Of a stretch of 64,000 nucleotides of DNA, positions 12,055-24,391 are shown one piece after another. The translations under genes and the position numbers were made by a program. How positions within the stretch are numbered: the first letter of the stretch is position 1; each line of letters begins with the position of its first letter. Below the pieces are notes generated by a model. It ran no database searches and was not told the DNA's origin. It was given only the letters and a program-made list of their open reading frames with translations. Origin of the DNA: Mortierella sp. BCC40632 (lineage: Eukaryota; Mortierellomycota; Mortierellomycetes; Mortierellales; Mortierellaceae); assembly GCA_011634665.1 (NCBI GenBank), contig WAEK01000003.1, positions 3,442,782 to 3,506,781 on the forward strand. Reading direction: 5' to 3'.

Positions 12055-13833
12055 TGAAAAGAGGTCATATGGTTTGCGTTTCGACGCTTGTGAGAAAGTC
12101 GGGATCGACCAATGTCGTTCTTTCCGCCAGTTTCGCTCTTCAGTGTGTCCTCATAGTATTGAAAATATATTCGACTTACTCAAATCCTTGATCTCTAGTT
12201 CCATCTCTGCAAGTGAACTGAAGCTGGCATCCAATATGTCCAACAGTCTTCCTGAGCGCTCTGTTAGAAGAAGAAGAAAAAAAAAGGGTCGAGAAATATT
12301 GTTCAGTTGCCTTGACTCTTTCATCCTTTCCTTCCCTTTTATATATTGTTTAATCCCTTGGAGTTGACGCTTTTTACCTTGACGGTCGTGCTGACCCTTG
12401 TTTTCTAAAGTAACGATTTGTCCCGCAGCGATTGCGTTCAGAGGTCGATTCGTAAAGACAAATAAATCAAGTTCCTAGCAATCATTTCCCATCGTAAATG
12501 AATCAACAATATATTTTTTAAAAATAAAATAAAATAAAAAGGTCAGTTTCAACCAGCACCAAGTAAAGTCATTCGTTTGCTCTGCTCTTCTTCTTCTTTT
12601 TTTTTCGTGGAAGGCCCTGGCTCACCTTGGCAAGACGTGCGAGTGATTTTTGTGGAAAGACATCGGTGACAAGATCCCGCTCAAACAGGTTTAGGGGTGT
12701 CTGGATCGCCAAAAAGTTTTCTGGTTTCCATCCAAAATCCTCCTTGGTCAAAACAATTGCCTTCAATGACAAATGATCGTCCGTGGTCGGGATGTGGAGC
12801 GCATTTGAACAGATTCCGTAACCACCAATGCGACCCCGTTCAACCTCTTTGTCCAGGTAGGCAAACGCTTCAGCAATTTCCTTGTAGACTCGAGTCTTTC
12901 CACCACCTCCACCAGGACGACGATCGCCCATCAAACGTTCTGGGTTGTTGAGCATAAAGAGATCCAACTTTTCAAGCTTTAGTCGGTCCAGAGACGCTGT
13001 GATCTGTGCCTCCAGAAACATTGGGTGAATTGAATGATATGATGATTCGTTGATGGTGGCATATGATGGTACATTCCCAAGTGTCTCTTGAGGAAATCCT
13101 GGAGTTGTTGGAAGGACAAATCCTGCTTTGGAGACAACAAATAATTCCTTTGGTATAAAACGGAGGGGGGGTAAAGGTCACGGAAGTCAGCTCATGGCGG
13201 AAAGGTGTGTTCAATAGCACATCACGAGTCAACACTGTACGACAGTTTGTAATATTACTTCTCGCTTAACATTGCCCTTTTTGAAAAGCTCCTGGAGGGC
13301 ATCTCCAATAAAGGTCTCTGAGGCTCCTATAAACGAAATGAAAAGACATGAGTACAGGAAAAGTCCTAGATGACAGTAGAAAAATGGAAAAAAGAGATCT
13401 GACTACACTACGAACACAAGCAAGAAAAATGTCGCCCAGTACCGTGTCCAAAGTGGGAACTCGTGTCAATCACATTCACGCCCGACTGGATCGCCTTGAA
13501 AAGGGCCTCTCGATGACCGGGCTCGGTCCCGCTGGTACGGTACGCGCCGAACCCAAGTTTGGAGAGCTTGAGGTTCCGTTTAGGGACTGTGGATGTTGGT
13601 AAAGACGCGTGTCGAGCCAGAAATGAGGTGGTTGCCTCGGATGTGGCGGATGTCGAGCTCCATTGGGGCATCGAATGGCTCAGGGTCCGCCGACCCATTA
13701 GTCCTTTCCATGCCAGGGGAGATCTTGCACCATGGTCCTTGGTCAGGATCCATCCATGAGCTTCAAGGCGGTTGAACGATGAGCATCGAGCGCCCATTTG
13801 GCGCAAAGCCGTGCGAGTCAGAGACGGAAGCAT
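11316..13833 (-). CDS. Large aldo/keto-reductase-fold protein with substituted catalytic Tyr and His, 580 aa
   Basis: Seven exons join in frame: 13833-13443, 13326-13259, 13147-12626, 12474-12378, 12260-12180, 12009-11969, 11858-11316. The AKR fold is shown by LKLSKLGFGAYRTSG, GVNVIDTSSHFGHG, ELFVVSKAGF, LDRLKLEKLDLFMLNNPE and GRIGGYGICSNAL. The usual tetrad is Asp, Tyr, Lys, His. Here Asp123 and Lys160 are present, but the Tyr position in DTxxxY reads Phe128 and the His position in LxHNPE reads Asn220. Both changes are direct reads. The first ~80 residues are Arg/Ser-rich and lack acidic clusters, consistent with a mitochondrial presequence (inference). The C-terminal half (exons 4-7) is helical and longer than typical AKRs of about 320 aa. 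It may be a non-catalytic or altered-chemistry member. Substrate unknown. Confidence 0.85.
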
Positions 13834-13953
13834 GACGATTTGACCTCTAGACGAATCGCTCCTCCCTTCCAGAGATCAGCGAATTTATATGAAACAAACG
13901 AGTGTGACTTGTGTCTGTTTCAATTGTGAGGAAACTCTTTCTCCCTTGCTCTC

Positions 13954-14590
13954 TTACTTGTCGACCTGCTTTCCAAGAATCCGTTTGACAACACGAGTAA
14001 CCACATTCGTGTCCAGGAATACAAGGTTTTCCAGACTATGTGCATAAGGTGTCGGGATATCAGCACCTATCACTCGAATCACAGGCGCGTCTAGGCGATA
14101 AAAGGCGTAAATCTTGGACCTCCAAACTGAGGATACCCTCCTTCGATCGTCGATCGGGCGGTCTTTTTGACTGATTGGGTGATGGTCTTGGTATCAAGTG
14201 GAAGGGTCAAACGGAGGTTGATTACCTCGGCTTTGCAATGATTTCGAGGGAAAGTGTTTCCTTGTCAGCTGTATCATTTGTATGGCGCCTCTGGCCAAGT
14301 TTTAAACCACCCATAGGAGTATTCAAAACAGCCTGTAGATCGTAGATCGTTCTATGACAACTACCTTCAGGGACCCTTTTACATACTCGAAGTTCCATAG
14401 AGAGATCATCTTGAGACTGAGGGCTGGACCCGCACCAAACCGCGAGGCATTGTGAATGTTAAGCTGTCCACGTCCATGACTGCCCCTTTGGGTCCACCAA
14501 AGATAATAGAACACTCAACATTTTCTCCCAACATGTATAATGTCTTGACCGCAGAGTTGATAATCTTGTCAAAGCCTACAGCAACACCAG

Positions 14591-14624
<34 letters not shown>

Positions 14625-14797
14625 GAGGGTGGTTAAAAATGACTCGCTCACTGGGGTTTTACCTTGTTACCACCACCTTGGCTATTGTAGGTTTGACTGG
14701 CTAAAAGAGTTGTGATGGCAGCTGGATTGGTACAACCCAGGGCAAGGCTATCCGTGGAGAGACGAGTGACAGCAATCTTCTTGAGCATGGATGACAT
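13954..14797 (-). pseudogene. PDB1: Decayed pyruvate dehydrogenase E1 beta copy
   Basis: Minus-strand fragments in changing frames match the PDH E1-beta chain in order. 14600-14480 reads FDKIINSAVKTLYMLGENVE (compare the family's IVNSAAKTYYMSGGNV), then GGPKGA. 14450-14345 reads ASRFGAGPALSLKMI and YVKGSLK (compare GLKVVSP..EDAKGLLKAA). 14250-14130 reads LDTKTITQSVKKTARSTIE (compare LDxxTIxxSVxKTxRLxTVE). 14080-13957 reads ADIPTPYAHSLENLVF and ends VVKRILGKQVDK-stop. Frameshifts and stops separate these blocks. The mitochondrial lead at 14797 (MSSMLKKIAVTRLS) precedes a GTAAAA splice-donor-like site and a ~30-base A tract, and the N-terminal catalytic domain between them is missing. A retained intron argues against a processed retrocopy. 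An intact PDB1 is expected elsewhere. Confidence 0.75.
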
Positions 14798-15369
14798 GAT
14801 ATGATACTGAGATAGACACTCTAAGAGTGGTAAGAGAAGAGAGAAGAGCGAGAGAAGTTGGACTGCGCCATGGGTCAAGAAGTGCAAAAAAAAAAAGAAC
14901 CGCATTTAACATTTTTTTCTAGGCGCTCTAGTGCCTATTCTTGGGTTAAGGTAACAACGGTCGGTGAAGAGGATACTCTGGTATCAATCCCTCTTTCATT
15001 TTTCTTGAGAAAATTTCCTCGATGGTTCTTCTCAGACGCCACCAACGATGCAAGCCTGCCACCTCCTCAGATTCTCAGATTCGGGAGAGTAGAGATCTTT
15101 TTTAGAGCTGTCCCAAGTTACACTTATTTCAGTATCTCGAGCATGGACCTGAAAAAATCGTATCCACTTCATTAGCTTTCATAAAAAAAAAAAAAAAAAA
15201 AAAAAAAAATAGGATATAGTCATCAAAAGTACTTTTTATTATCTAATCGAACCGGTCGATAGCGGGCTGCCCGGCAGCTCCTTGGAAGTAAATAGGTTTT
15301 TTCGCCCTCAAACTTGACGGGTAAATTACTCTTTCAATTGTTGTTGTTTTTTCTCTTCGGCGAATTTTT
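14798..15369. other. Intergenic region
   Basis: No gene seen. It holds the upstream side of the PDB1 remnant and the downstream side of the protease gene. An A27 tract lies at about 15183-15209, 160 bases after the protease stop codon. Confidence 0.45.
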
Positions 15370-16934
15370 TTAGTACTTGATGGGGGCCATTCCGATGCTG
15401 GGAGGAGAGGCCTTGGAGAAGACACAGTAGTTGTTCTTGATAAAGACGTCTCCCAAGATCCAGAGTCCATCCTGACCACCCTGGATACCCGAGAAACAGT
15501 TGCCGCTTCCATCGTTCAAGTCCTCGTAGGCCAAGTCCGCCAAGGCAATGTTGAAGGTCTTGCCACCCATCTTGAAACCAACAACATCAGTGCTGCTCGA
15601 GACCGAGCAAGGAACCAACCATCCATTGTTGGGATCGTTTGTGGCTCCTGGAATCTTGCCATGGATGGCAGCAGCAGCGGCGTTGCCGACAATGACCAAG
15701 GTCGTGCCGGTGTCAATGATACCCTGGGAGGTCTGACCAAGAGATTGTCCATTGACGGAGGCATCCTGGATCAAAACTTGCCAGTAACCTTGCTTGGTCA
15801 CAGGCACATAGGTAAGATCACCTTGATACTTGGTCGAGTCAATGCCTCCAAAGATGTAGGCACCTCCCACTCCACCGTTCTTACGAACAGAGGGCAAGTA
15901 AGCAGAAACAACAGGCTGGGCCAAGGCACCGGCAGCAATGGCATTGTCCAAAAAGGTCTTGACACCGCTGACAGACTCAATCGATGCAAAGCCAAGACCG
16001 AAGAGACCATCCTCGGGCGAGGAGCCGAACTGGCTCGACTCACGAGTGGCCAAACCGATGGTTTGACGAACAGAGATACCACCGACACTGACCAAGTCCG
16101 AGCCAAGGATACCCGAGGCGCTCGAACCGTCACCATAGGAGATAGACCAGCTGCGGCCATCCTTCTGGAAGGAGGTCGACTTGGCAGAGTTGAACTGGTT
16201 GTGCTTCTTGCAGGCGGTGGTAGTGCAGGTCGACGAGGGGAACCAGATGTCAGAGGAGCCCTGATTGCCCAATTTCAGAAAAGGGAGAAGAGGAAATGAG
16301 GCGTTAATTATTTTTTTCGATCGGTGCGGCGAATTACATTTCGTATTTGTCGGAAAAAGAGAGAGAGAGAGATGGCACAGGAGTAGTAACGTGTGTCCGT
16401 GTGAGTGTGTGGAGAAGGAGGGGAGGTGGTATCGATCAGGTGTACACACTTACAGTGTCAAAGTCAAGCTTGAACACCTGGGCAGGGGTTCCAACAGAGA
16501 CGCTTCCGTAGTACTGTTGTGGGGAGAAAATGAGAGAGTAAAGATAGAAAGAAGAAAAAAAAAGTAGGGAGATCGTTAGCCATTCCTACATTCAGGTATC
16601 CTGTGGTTGTTGTACTCTCATACAGAGGAATGTTATCTCAGGCTAGGTATCTGGGTCGTGGAGAATTCTCCTCCCTACTAACCTCGAGGTCATTGCTGAC
16701 GTCGGTCAAGGGAACAGTTCCGGTGGAGCCAGTGCGGATGTTGACCGTTGGGTAGCGCTTGTTTGCCTTGGCGATCTGGGCAGGAGTGTTGTGCTTGAAG
16801 GCAGGGTTGCGGTGGATCGGGACCGAGTGGACGCCCTTGGGAGAAGGATGAGGTCGAGGTCTTCGGTTAATGGGCGAGGCATCGGTCAGGGCCAGGACGG
16901 CGACGGCCAAAGAGATCAAGGCAGTGGTTTTCAT
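15370..16934 (-). CDS. Secreted A1-family aspartic protease (rhizopuspepsin-like), 400 aa
   Basis: Exons 16934-16683, 16513-16454 and 16260-15370 join in phase 0. Residues 1-19 form a signal peptide (MKTTALISLAVAVLALTDAS), followed by a basic propeptide to about residue 84. The first catalytic motif FDT-GSSDIWF (Asp102 area) is split by intron 2 exactly between DT and GS. The flap SYGDGSSASG carries Tyr146, and the second catalytic motif is IIDTGTTLVI with Asp287. A short disulfide loop is suggested by TCTTTACKK. The C-terminus has WILGDVFIKNNYCVF, typical of pepsins. Both Asp motifs are intact, so an active extracellular acid protease is expected. A TATAAAA at 17066-17072 lies about 130 bases upstream of the ATG. 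Start chosen because it gives the signal peptide. Confidence 0.93.
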
Positions 16935-17065
16935 CGTAGAAGATGCTTCTTTTTTTCTTCTTGAAGAACGCTGAAGTGGATGCGGATGGGATGGAGGAGA
17001 AGTAGAGAAGAGGAGGATGGCGGTGGTGGTGAATGATCGGAAAAAAGGGAGGGAGATCGTGTCAC

Positions 17066-17072
17066 TTTTATA
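17066..17072 (-). promoter_or_regulatory. TATA box of the aspartic protease gene
   Basis: TATAAAA on the minus strand, 132 bases upstream of the protease ATG and followed by a purine-rich (CT-poor on plus) leader. Position and sequence fit a core promoter; no experimental support. Confidence 0.5.
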
Positions 17073-18094
17073 GCTGCTTGACATCCAGGAACGAAGTGCT
17101 AATGCACACACACACACACACAAGGCCCGCACGCATGCCGTTGGGCGGATGTAGGGTTAACCATAGGGGTGAATGACATTAAGGTGTCATGTCCCTTTCG
17201 GAGTCCTTCCGGACGAGTGAGAAAATGGTGGTCAAGCAGAAGAGCGTTGGATACGAGATTGGCATTTTGGCCAACGGCAAGAGAGAGAAAGGCTAGAGTC
17301 ATGCGACATATTACGGCAGCCGGTTCAATCGCCACTCGCCCCGCCCCTGAGAAAGGGAAAACCACTCCTCGGGGTTGACTGCAAGGGACGAACTGATGCC
17401 CGATGAGAACAACAACAAAAACAACAACAACAGGGAAGAGAGCCCTGTGCTCGAGTTGTCCTCTGGCGTTGACCTTGCCAAATTGGGACACAGGGTCTAC
17501 AAGGCGCGGCTCGAACAGGCAATACCCTGGCATGCGGTTGGAGGAGAAAGCCAAACTGTTTGTCCTGTGAGCCCCTAGAATTGGATTCATTGCAATCATT
17601 TGCAGTGCCTTATTTTTTTTTTCTTTTCGGCCCGGAATGCTCTCGCCTCGTCTACTCATCGCATCATCAACAGCCGTTGTTGGGTAATAATCCCAGGCTA
17701 CAAATGCTCTCTCTTTCCTTCTATCCACTGCTATTGGTTTTCTTTGGCTTCTTCTTCAGTATCTCTCGTGAAAGAGACAAAAAAAGGCGAGTCAAAGGTA
17801 CAGCCTAACAAACAGCCGTACCAAGCAATGCAGAGCCCAGTTGGCGAAAGAAGATAGAAAGGGAGAGAAAAAAGGTTCGGCTTGGGTCTCGGCGTTGACG
17901 TTCCCACGGGACATCCTGAGAAAGGGTCCTTCCTGAAAAACAAAAAGACAGAGAGTCTTATTCAGTCGAGTCGAATTTCTCTTTCACCGTTTGGCCCTTT
18001 AGTTCGCCTACTCTGAGTTTGTTCAGAGCTGAGAAGTAAAGAAAGATAACGCCTAACCTTTACAGGATGTCGTGAGAACGGGTCCACTGCGCGT

Positions 18095-18134
18095 GCGGAT
18101 GTGTGCGGATGTGTGCAGATGTGTGCGGATGTGA
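18095..18134. repeat. Short tandem repeat, ten-base unit
   Basis: About four copies of GTGTGCGGAT with one copy changed to CAGAT. Simple tandem repeat in the intergenic gap, no coding context. Confidence 0.7.
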
Positions 18135-19083
18135 GTATGTGACTAGAGAGTACTTTTTACCTCTCCGGACTCTTCCTTCTTTCCAAGCTGAGTCTACTCA
18201 GGGCAAGGCTATCTGTTGGCTCTCTTTTTCATGACAGAAAAGAGGAGATAGGGGGGGAAAGTGGACTGTTTTCTAGCAATCGCTTTTTTGTTCTGCTTAT
18301 CAGCAATGGATACATGTCCACATTCCTTCCAACGTCCATTCAAAAATTGTATGGTCGACGGTAGAATGATTTATCTCACATTTCATCGGCTAAATCGAGC
18401 CCTGCATGCATTTCCTTTGCATCCATTAGGTCAGTAGCGTCTCTTTTGAATATCGAGTTCGTTGTACAAGAACCCTTTCTCAGGAGAAAACAATCGCATG
18501 AGTATGAAAGAAAAAGGTACGAAGAGTCATTGGTATCATGAGCCATTTCCCTTCCCCTTCTCCCCCTCTCCCCCTCTCCAACATTGGCGCTGGAAGTGCA
18601 ATGCAAAACAGAGTACTTTTGTGAGACTAAAAGACTCACAAGAAGAAAGTCCCTTGCATACAACCTTGTGAATGTGGAATGACGCGAGAGAGCCAAGAAT
18701 CTCATAGCCAAAGGGATAAACTCTTCGAATGGAATGAATGCTATTGGAGGAAAACAGCTGAGCTGAATGCTCGTGTGCTACTTTCACGCTCTTTCCGCTT
18801 TTCCGTAGACTATCAACCTTCCTTCCCTTTCTCTCTTCCTCTTTCCTGTGAACCTTCTGGGATACGTGTGAAGGTTGTCTAGAGTACCAAAAAAAGGTAC
18901 TTTAGGCATGTGTCTGTTTTCGGCGCTCAGAGAAATGCGTCTAAACAGATGAATGGCGAGCATTGGCTACAAACGGCCATGACACGAAAATGTGAATGTT
19001 TCTATGATTTTGTTTATTGTTGGCAGAGAGGCATGGGTGGATGTCGCGGTCCTTTCCTTTCATGGAAGGTGAAAAAGCGAGCC

Positions 19084-19086
<3 letters not shown>

Positions 19087-19131
<45 letters not shown>
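19087..19131. repeat. T45 homopolymer
   Basis: An uninterrupted thymidine run of about 45 bases. It is one of several A/T runs over 25 bases in this window (others near 170, 8670, 14594, 15183, 21310 and 52711). Confidence 0.9.
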
Positions 19132-19132
<1 letters not shown>

Positions 19133-21509
19133 GAGCCATCTAGAGGGTCTCTCGAATCCTGACAAGCTCTTAGTGGACTATTCAGAAAGCTGCTTGGGAA
19201 TAAGATTCAGGCACCAACCTAATAGTGGGAAAAAGCTCCTTTTGAGTTGTGCAGGACCTAGTCTCTGTCACTGAGCGGGAGAGGGAGTTTTTTCTTCCCT
19301 TTTGGACCAAATGGTTGTTGAGAGAGGATACGGTTGCATCACGAATCCTAACATCAAGAAGAGAGATGCTGAACGGAATAAGTAACCAATCGTAGAGTCG
19401 AGACACCAACACATAGCCCTGCCTCCACTCCTACCCCCAACAGCTTTAGTGAAGAAACGGTTTGCCGTCATTTTACCCTAGACTTCTTTTCTCATGCACA
19501 ACACACATTCACGCACAGGTCTCCTCAGTTTGTTTGTTGTCAATGGGTTGCGCCTATTGGTGAAGCAGGTGTTGAGAATCTCTTCGTTGGGAAAAAAAAA
19601 TCGCTAGAGGCGGATGTAAAGTGGGATGTCCTGCATTCCGTTTGCTCATTGCAAAGGGTCTGAACTGTATTACCACTCCAATAGTCAACAGGAAAAATAA
19701 ATATTCAACACTGCCTACAGAAGTGGCCTAAGAGATGCCCTGGGGAAGAGGGTTCCTGGATAGTCCGAGGCTGGCTTTTCATTCTGAAGGCCCAGATCTC
19801 CGTAGATAACTTTTATCTCCCTCAACCCCAACCCCCCAACCCTTTTCTCTAGGCATTCGGCGCGTCCATATATCAAGTCTAGTGATAAGAGTCTGGTGAA
19901 ATGGGAAAGAGTGTGTCTAGATACCCTGCCGATAGCTATGTCGGATGTGCTGGCTTTTTCGATAGATATCACCAGAACCAGTTTTGGAGCCAGTGAAGTG
20001 GAGCAATGTTTCTTTATGCGAAGCACTAGTTGCGCCAGTTTCCTCTGAGGCTATATATGTTGGAAATACCGGTAATCCCGGTTTGACTAGACAATCAGAG
20101 TTATTGACGGTTTTTTTTAGGAGGAAAGCAGTTTACTGGTAAAAGACCTATTGGTCAAATCATGAATTGCTGTTCTTCGGTTCAAATCACTAGCCGAAAA
20201 AAAAAAAAAAAAAAAAAAAACAATGGGCAGTAGTGTAGACTTAGTGGGAAGCCTTCAACATCGCGAGAAAATTATCAGAGACCGAAGCAAGTCGAAAGTG
20301 CCGAAATCATCGCATCCAGTGCTCCAGAGAAATCCAGATTATACAGGATTCCTTGCTTAAAGATCTATGTATCCAATAGATCGACGCTATGATGGGCGTG
20401 TGGTAACAGAATCAATGAACACAAACTCTTCACAAGGAGACCGCAGGTGTTCGTCTCATTCATGAACCTCCATCTTGACCATCGCCATAGAACAGACAAC
20501 TTGGTATTGATCCCAGCCAATTCTACATGGTATGGAGATCTCGTTTAGAAGGACCGTCTTCACAAAAAGAAAAAAAAAATAGGAGTCTCTCAAGGCAGTT
20601 TATACTTTTGAGTCCCAATTGATTGATCGCTACGTATTGCCACTCGTTGAGCTAAGTCCTCTCCGACAGGCCTGTGCGTGGTTGTGGACATGGTCCTGTG
20701 GGACTGTTGTGGAAAATAACTCTCTCCAGGAAAAGGACAGCATTTCATACAGAGCTCAACCAACAGATACTGCGTGTGTTTAGGAGATTCGCAAGTTGCT
20801 ACATGGGCAATTCATTTTTATAAGGAGGATGCCTGTTCACCATCTCTGTCCAACTGAGGAAAGAGAGAGGATGTTGAAAAGCTGGTTTTACCAGTCGTCA
20901 TCCAGGCTGGGGTCATCTTGGATGAAAGTTTAGCTCGAGAAAGGATCCCGAAGGATTTACATCATGCTGCCACACTATTATTACTATTACTACTCTCTTT
21001 GCTGCATCGGACGCAGCAGAGATATCCTCTCTTTTTACACATCAGCTGTTGACAGCAACGAAAGCAGTAGCAGCAGTACAAACCGGATCGATTTGTTCTT
21101 TAGAACAAAGACCCTGTCTCAAGAGATGGTACATTAAAAAAAAAAGCGCACGGTTTATTACACGAAAAAGGTTGGATCGACATAGTGTGCGTTCTCAGGC
21201 TTGCCCCCTTTCTTCTCTCTTTTTTCTTCTTTGCATCCTCATCTCCAATCCTATTTCGACTCTAATATCTTTTTTCTTTTTCTTTTTTTTTTTTTCTTTT
21301 TTTTTCTTTTTTTTTTTTTTTTTTTATCACTGCTGGATCATGGGCCTAGAATTCCAAAGAGTCGGGTTAAAGAAAAAAAAGAGTCAGATGGATACAAAAA
21401 AGTTCAGTCTACTCCATCAAAAGCAAAAAAAACAAAAACAAAAACAGAAAAAAAAAGAGCCAACAAGGCATAGAAAAATATTAAGAAGCAACCAAGAGCC
21501 AAACAACAC

Positions 21510-24391
21510 TTACAGGAACTCTCTCAGAATAACAGGGACCGAAGTACAAGGGATCAGACCCACTTCCGTAATGACCACTGTTACAAACTCACTGGGAGTC
21601 AGATCATAGAGCAAGTTGAGCAACTTGAGATCTCTTGATTCTCTCCATCCACTCAAGACACCACCATCCGAGCCAGCATTGCTACCATGAACACTGTTGT
21701 GACATCTTGTGCTGCTGTGTCCATAGTTATTGTTACTGTCGTTGACCAACTCATCCGGGTTGCCAATCTCGTTCTGAACAAAACTGTCCAACTGAACTCG
21801 GTCACTGAACTTGTATGTCTCACAACAGACAATCACAGGAATCTTGCGCTCATGAGCCGACATGGCAACAACGGCCGTACCAGCACGCGAGTACAGAGCA
21901 CCGTTCGAGAGCAAAGAATGAGCTCCCAAAATGACCTTGTTCACCTCTCGCATCACATGTCCGATCGCAGTCAAGAGAACGTATGTGCAAGGAACTCCTG
22001 CACTAGCTAATGCTCGGAGCAGTTGCTTGCCTAGTGGACCGAGGTGTAGCAAGGACAAAAATAAAATAAAATAAAGAGAGAAAAAAAAAAAAGGTCAGGT
22101 TTCATGATACCATTGCTATCCCCTGTACTGTGTCCAATTCTTCTTTGGCACTTTGAATCTAACCTTCGAATCGGGGTCGAGAGTCGACAACAATGACTCT
22201 GAATTTGATGCCCTTTTCATGGGCAGCCAAGAGCAAACCCTGAACAACCGAGGAGCGAGCATAAGTCAAGATCACATCGCCGTCCTGGATCTTTTGAAGT
22301 CCAAGGCTCGTGATGACTTGATCCGCCATCGTAATTCTGTCACGAATAAAGTTGTCAATCTTTTCCAAGAACAGTGCACGAGCCTGAAAACAATAGTCAT
22401 TGGTAAAAAAAAAAAGAAAAAAAAATCATACCCATTAGTCTCGATAAGAATGAATGAAGAATGCAGGGAAGGGCTACAGCAATGACCGATATCCCTTTTT
22501 TCTCCTTCTTTTCATTCTTTTTTGTCAAGCATGTCTGTCGTCCGTTAACTTACGTCCTCATCAGGCAGATCCAGGTTCCTTCCAATCTCGTACTTGAGGT
22601 ATCGAATAGCGTTACCCATACTCACGGCCATGGGTCTGCAAGTAACGAGATAGCTGATATGTGGGTTGAGATAGGTCTGCATATGGCGCGAGAGCGTGTT
22701 GTTGGGCGGGGTCTGATAATCTTGGATCGCCTATGTACCAAGTTTCCATTACAAATTATGAAAACAGTTTAGATACTTGATTGAGCACATTCTTTCTCTC
22801 TCCCTCTCCCCTCCCTGTGGGCGTGAGCAGGTTTAAACAGGATACAAGGAAACGTGTACTTCAAGAAAGTAAAAAAAAAACTCACCTTGCGGAAAGCACT
22901 CAACGTGGCAACGCATCGCGCGTTCGCTCCACAGATCTTGAACTGCGCCATCTGAAGACCAACATTCACGACTGCGGGATGCAGATCCTTGGGGGCCGAG
23001 GCCGTGTTTGCAAACTTGGGTGGATCCAAATGAGCAAAGAGTCCCATCTCCTTCGTCAATCGCTCACGCTTCTTTGCCTGACTCGTCGACTCGGCCGCTG
23101 CGATCACCTTCTCGGCATCAGCACCAGGGAACGAAGTGGCCAATGACTTGGAAGGGTTGGGTGAGAATCCTGAGTTAGACTGTGCCGCCACCTGTGCCGC
23201 CGCTCTTCCGGGCGCAGGTAAGCCTGCTGCCTTTCGTGCAGCCTTCTCAGCACGCTGTCGCTCCTGAAGTTCTCGACGCTCGGCCTTGGTCATCGTTTTT
23301 TGAGAGGGAGCACTCGGCTTTGCGCCAGGACCACCCTTACCGCCAGCTCCTGCAGCTCCTCCAGCTCCTTGAGCTCCATCGGCCGAGGGCGAGGCCAAGG
23401 CCTGGATACCCAATCCTGGTCCTTTACCTTCCTTGGCACTACCAATGGGCGAGGCTACGTTGGTGGGTGAGACAATTGAGGAGCGCTTTCCCTTTTGATC
23501 CTTCTTGCCCGATTGTTGCTGCTGATCCTTTGGGAAGCCTGGGGCATCGCGCGGAGAGACCATCTTGTGGGCCTTGTGTGAAGCTGAGCCTCGGTCAGTG
23601 AGACCCCATTGCTCTTCATAGGATGACTTCATAGGCTCGTACGATGACTTTTGAGTCTTGGACGTAGAGATGTTCTGGGGCTCTGTAGCGCTGGTTGGAG
23701 TCGAAGCGAATGAAAGAGAGGGCGTGGCGCTGTTGGGAGTGTTGACGTTGCTGCTGAGATCTGGGGTATTGGTGAAGGCAGACACGGGCGAGTTCAGCGA
23801 GCTGCTACTGTTGCTTCCAGGTGAAGGCAAGTCTGAAGGGTTGACATCGTGCTAAATAAGTCAGAGAAGAGACGAAAGTAATAAAAGGAATGGAATGCGT
23901 GAGAAAGAGAAAGAGAAAGAGAAAGAGAGAGAAGAGAAAGAGCAAGGCGTAGTTGACTGTGTCTCGGAGGCAGCGTCTGAGTGCGGATCGGAGCATTGGG
24001 AAGGGCGTTATGTTGTTTGTGCTGCTATGTGCTTCGCAAGTACTAATGTATCGGCCTGGCTACTTTTGTCAGTGGAAGCCAGCGGGTGCTTGATACTGGA
24101 GGTTGGTGCGGTGCTGAGCGTCCAGACACAAGAGATATGCAACAAATTTTTTGCTGAGTCACTCTCTGTTCTCTCAATGGATACAAACAGTCAGAGTTAC
24201 AAGCTCTGACAAAGATAGTGTCAATCGTTCCTGAATGGATCCAGATTGCATTTCCCACGCAACGTGTATATTGCTACTATCCGGTCTGACTGATTCAGAG
24301 CCTTTCTTTCTTTCTTTCTTTTTTTTTCTCTCCATCTCGAGTAGCAACGTACTTCGGGCGCGAAGCCGACGGTCTTCTTCTTGGGATCCAT
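21510..24391 (-). CDS. GCD2: eIF2B delta subunit (translation initiation factor guanine-nucleotide exchange factor), 640 aa
   Basis: Exons 24391-24353, 23851-22886, 22730-22554, 22383-22164 and 22030-21510 join in frame. Family: a regulatory subunit of eIF2B, which recycles eIF2-GDP in the cytosol and senses phosphorylated eIF2. Seen: a Ser/Pro/Gly-rich disordered N-terminus, the basic stretch KAERRELQERQRAEKAARKA, then the folded domain with HPAVVNVGLQMAQFKICGA, RPMAVSMGNAIRYLK, GDVILTYARSSVVQGLL, RVIVVDSRPRFEG, YVLLTAIGHVMREVNKVILG, VPVIVCCETYKFSDR and the C-terminus GLIPCTSVPVILREFL. Length is similar to yeast Gcd2 (651 aa). The stop overlaps a perfect GTAAGT, so a further small exon is possible, but the natural end matches the family. 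Exon 1 codes only 13 residues. Confidence 0.93.

Larger units (their letters stand above)
17100..21509. other. 4.4 kb gene-poor region
   Basis: No exon set with recognisable conservation was found on either strand. The open frames present (for example minus 17728-17099) are antisense to simple sequence and lack splice-consistent continuation. Content: an (AC)n run at 17103-17121, a ten-base GTGTGCGGAT tandem repeat at about 18095-18134, T45-type homopolymer at 19087-19131, A25 at 20197-20220, and T-rich blocks at 21271-21326. A non-coding RNA or a fast-evolving small secreted protein cannot be excluded. Confidence 0.4.

Noticed and set aside
17099..17728. 209-residue minus-strand open frame
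   Set aside because: No domain, runs into an AC repeat, no splice-consistent partner.
20105..20196. tRNA-like stretch (GGTTCAAATC near 20178 with a D-arm-like AGTTTACTGGTAAAA)
   Set aside because: The T-arm, anticodon arm and acceptor ends do not pair; no cloverleaf can be drawn.
21049..21609. 186-residue plus-strand open frame
   Set aside because: Phe and Lys runs from homopolymers; overlaps the end of GCD2 on the opposite strand.
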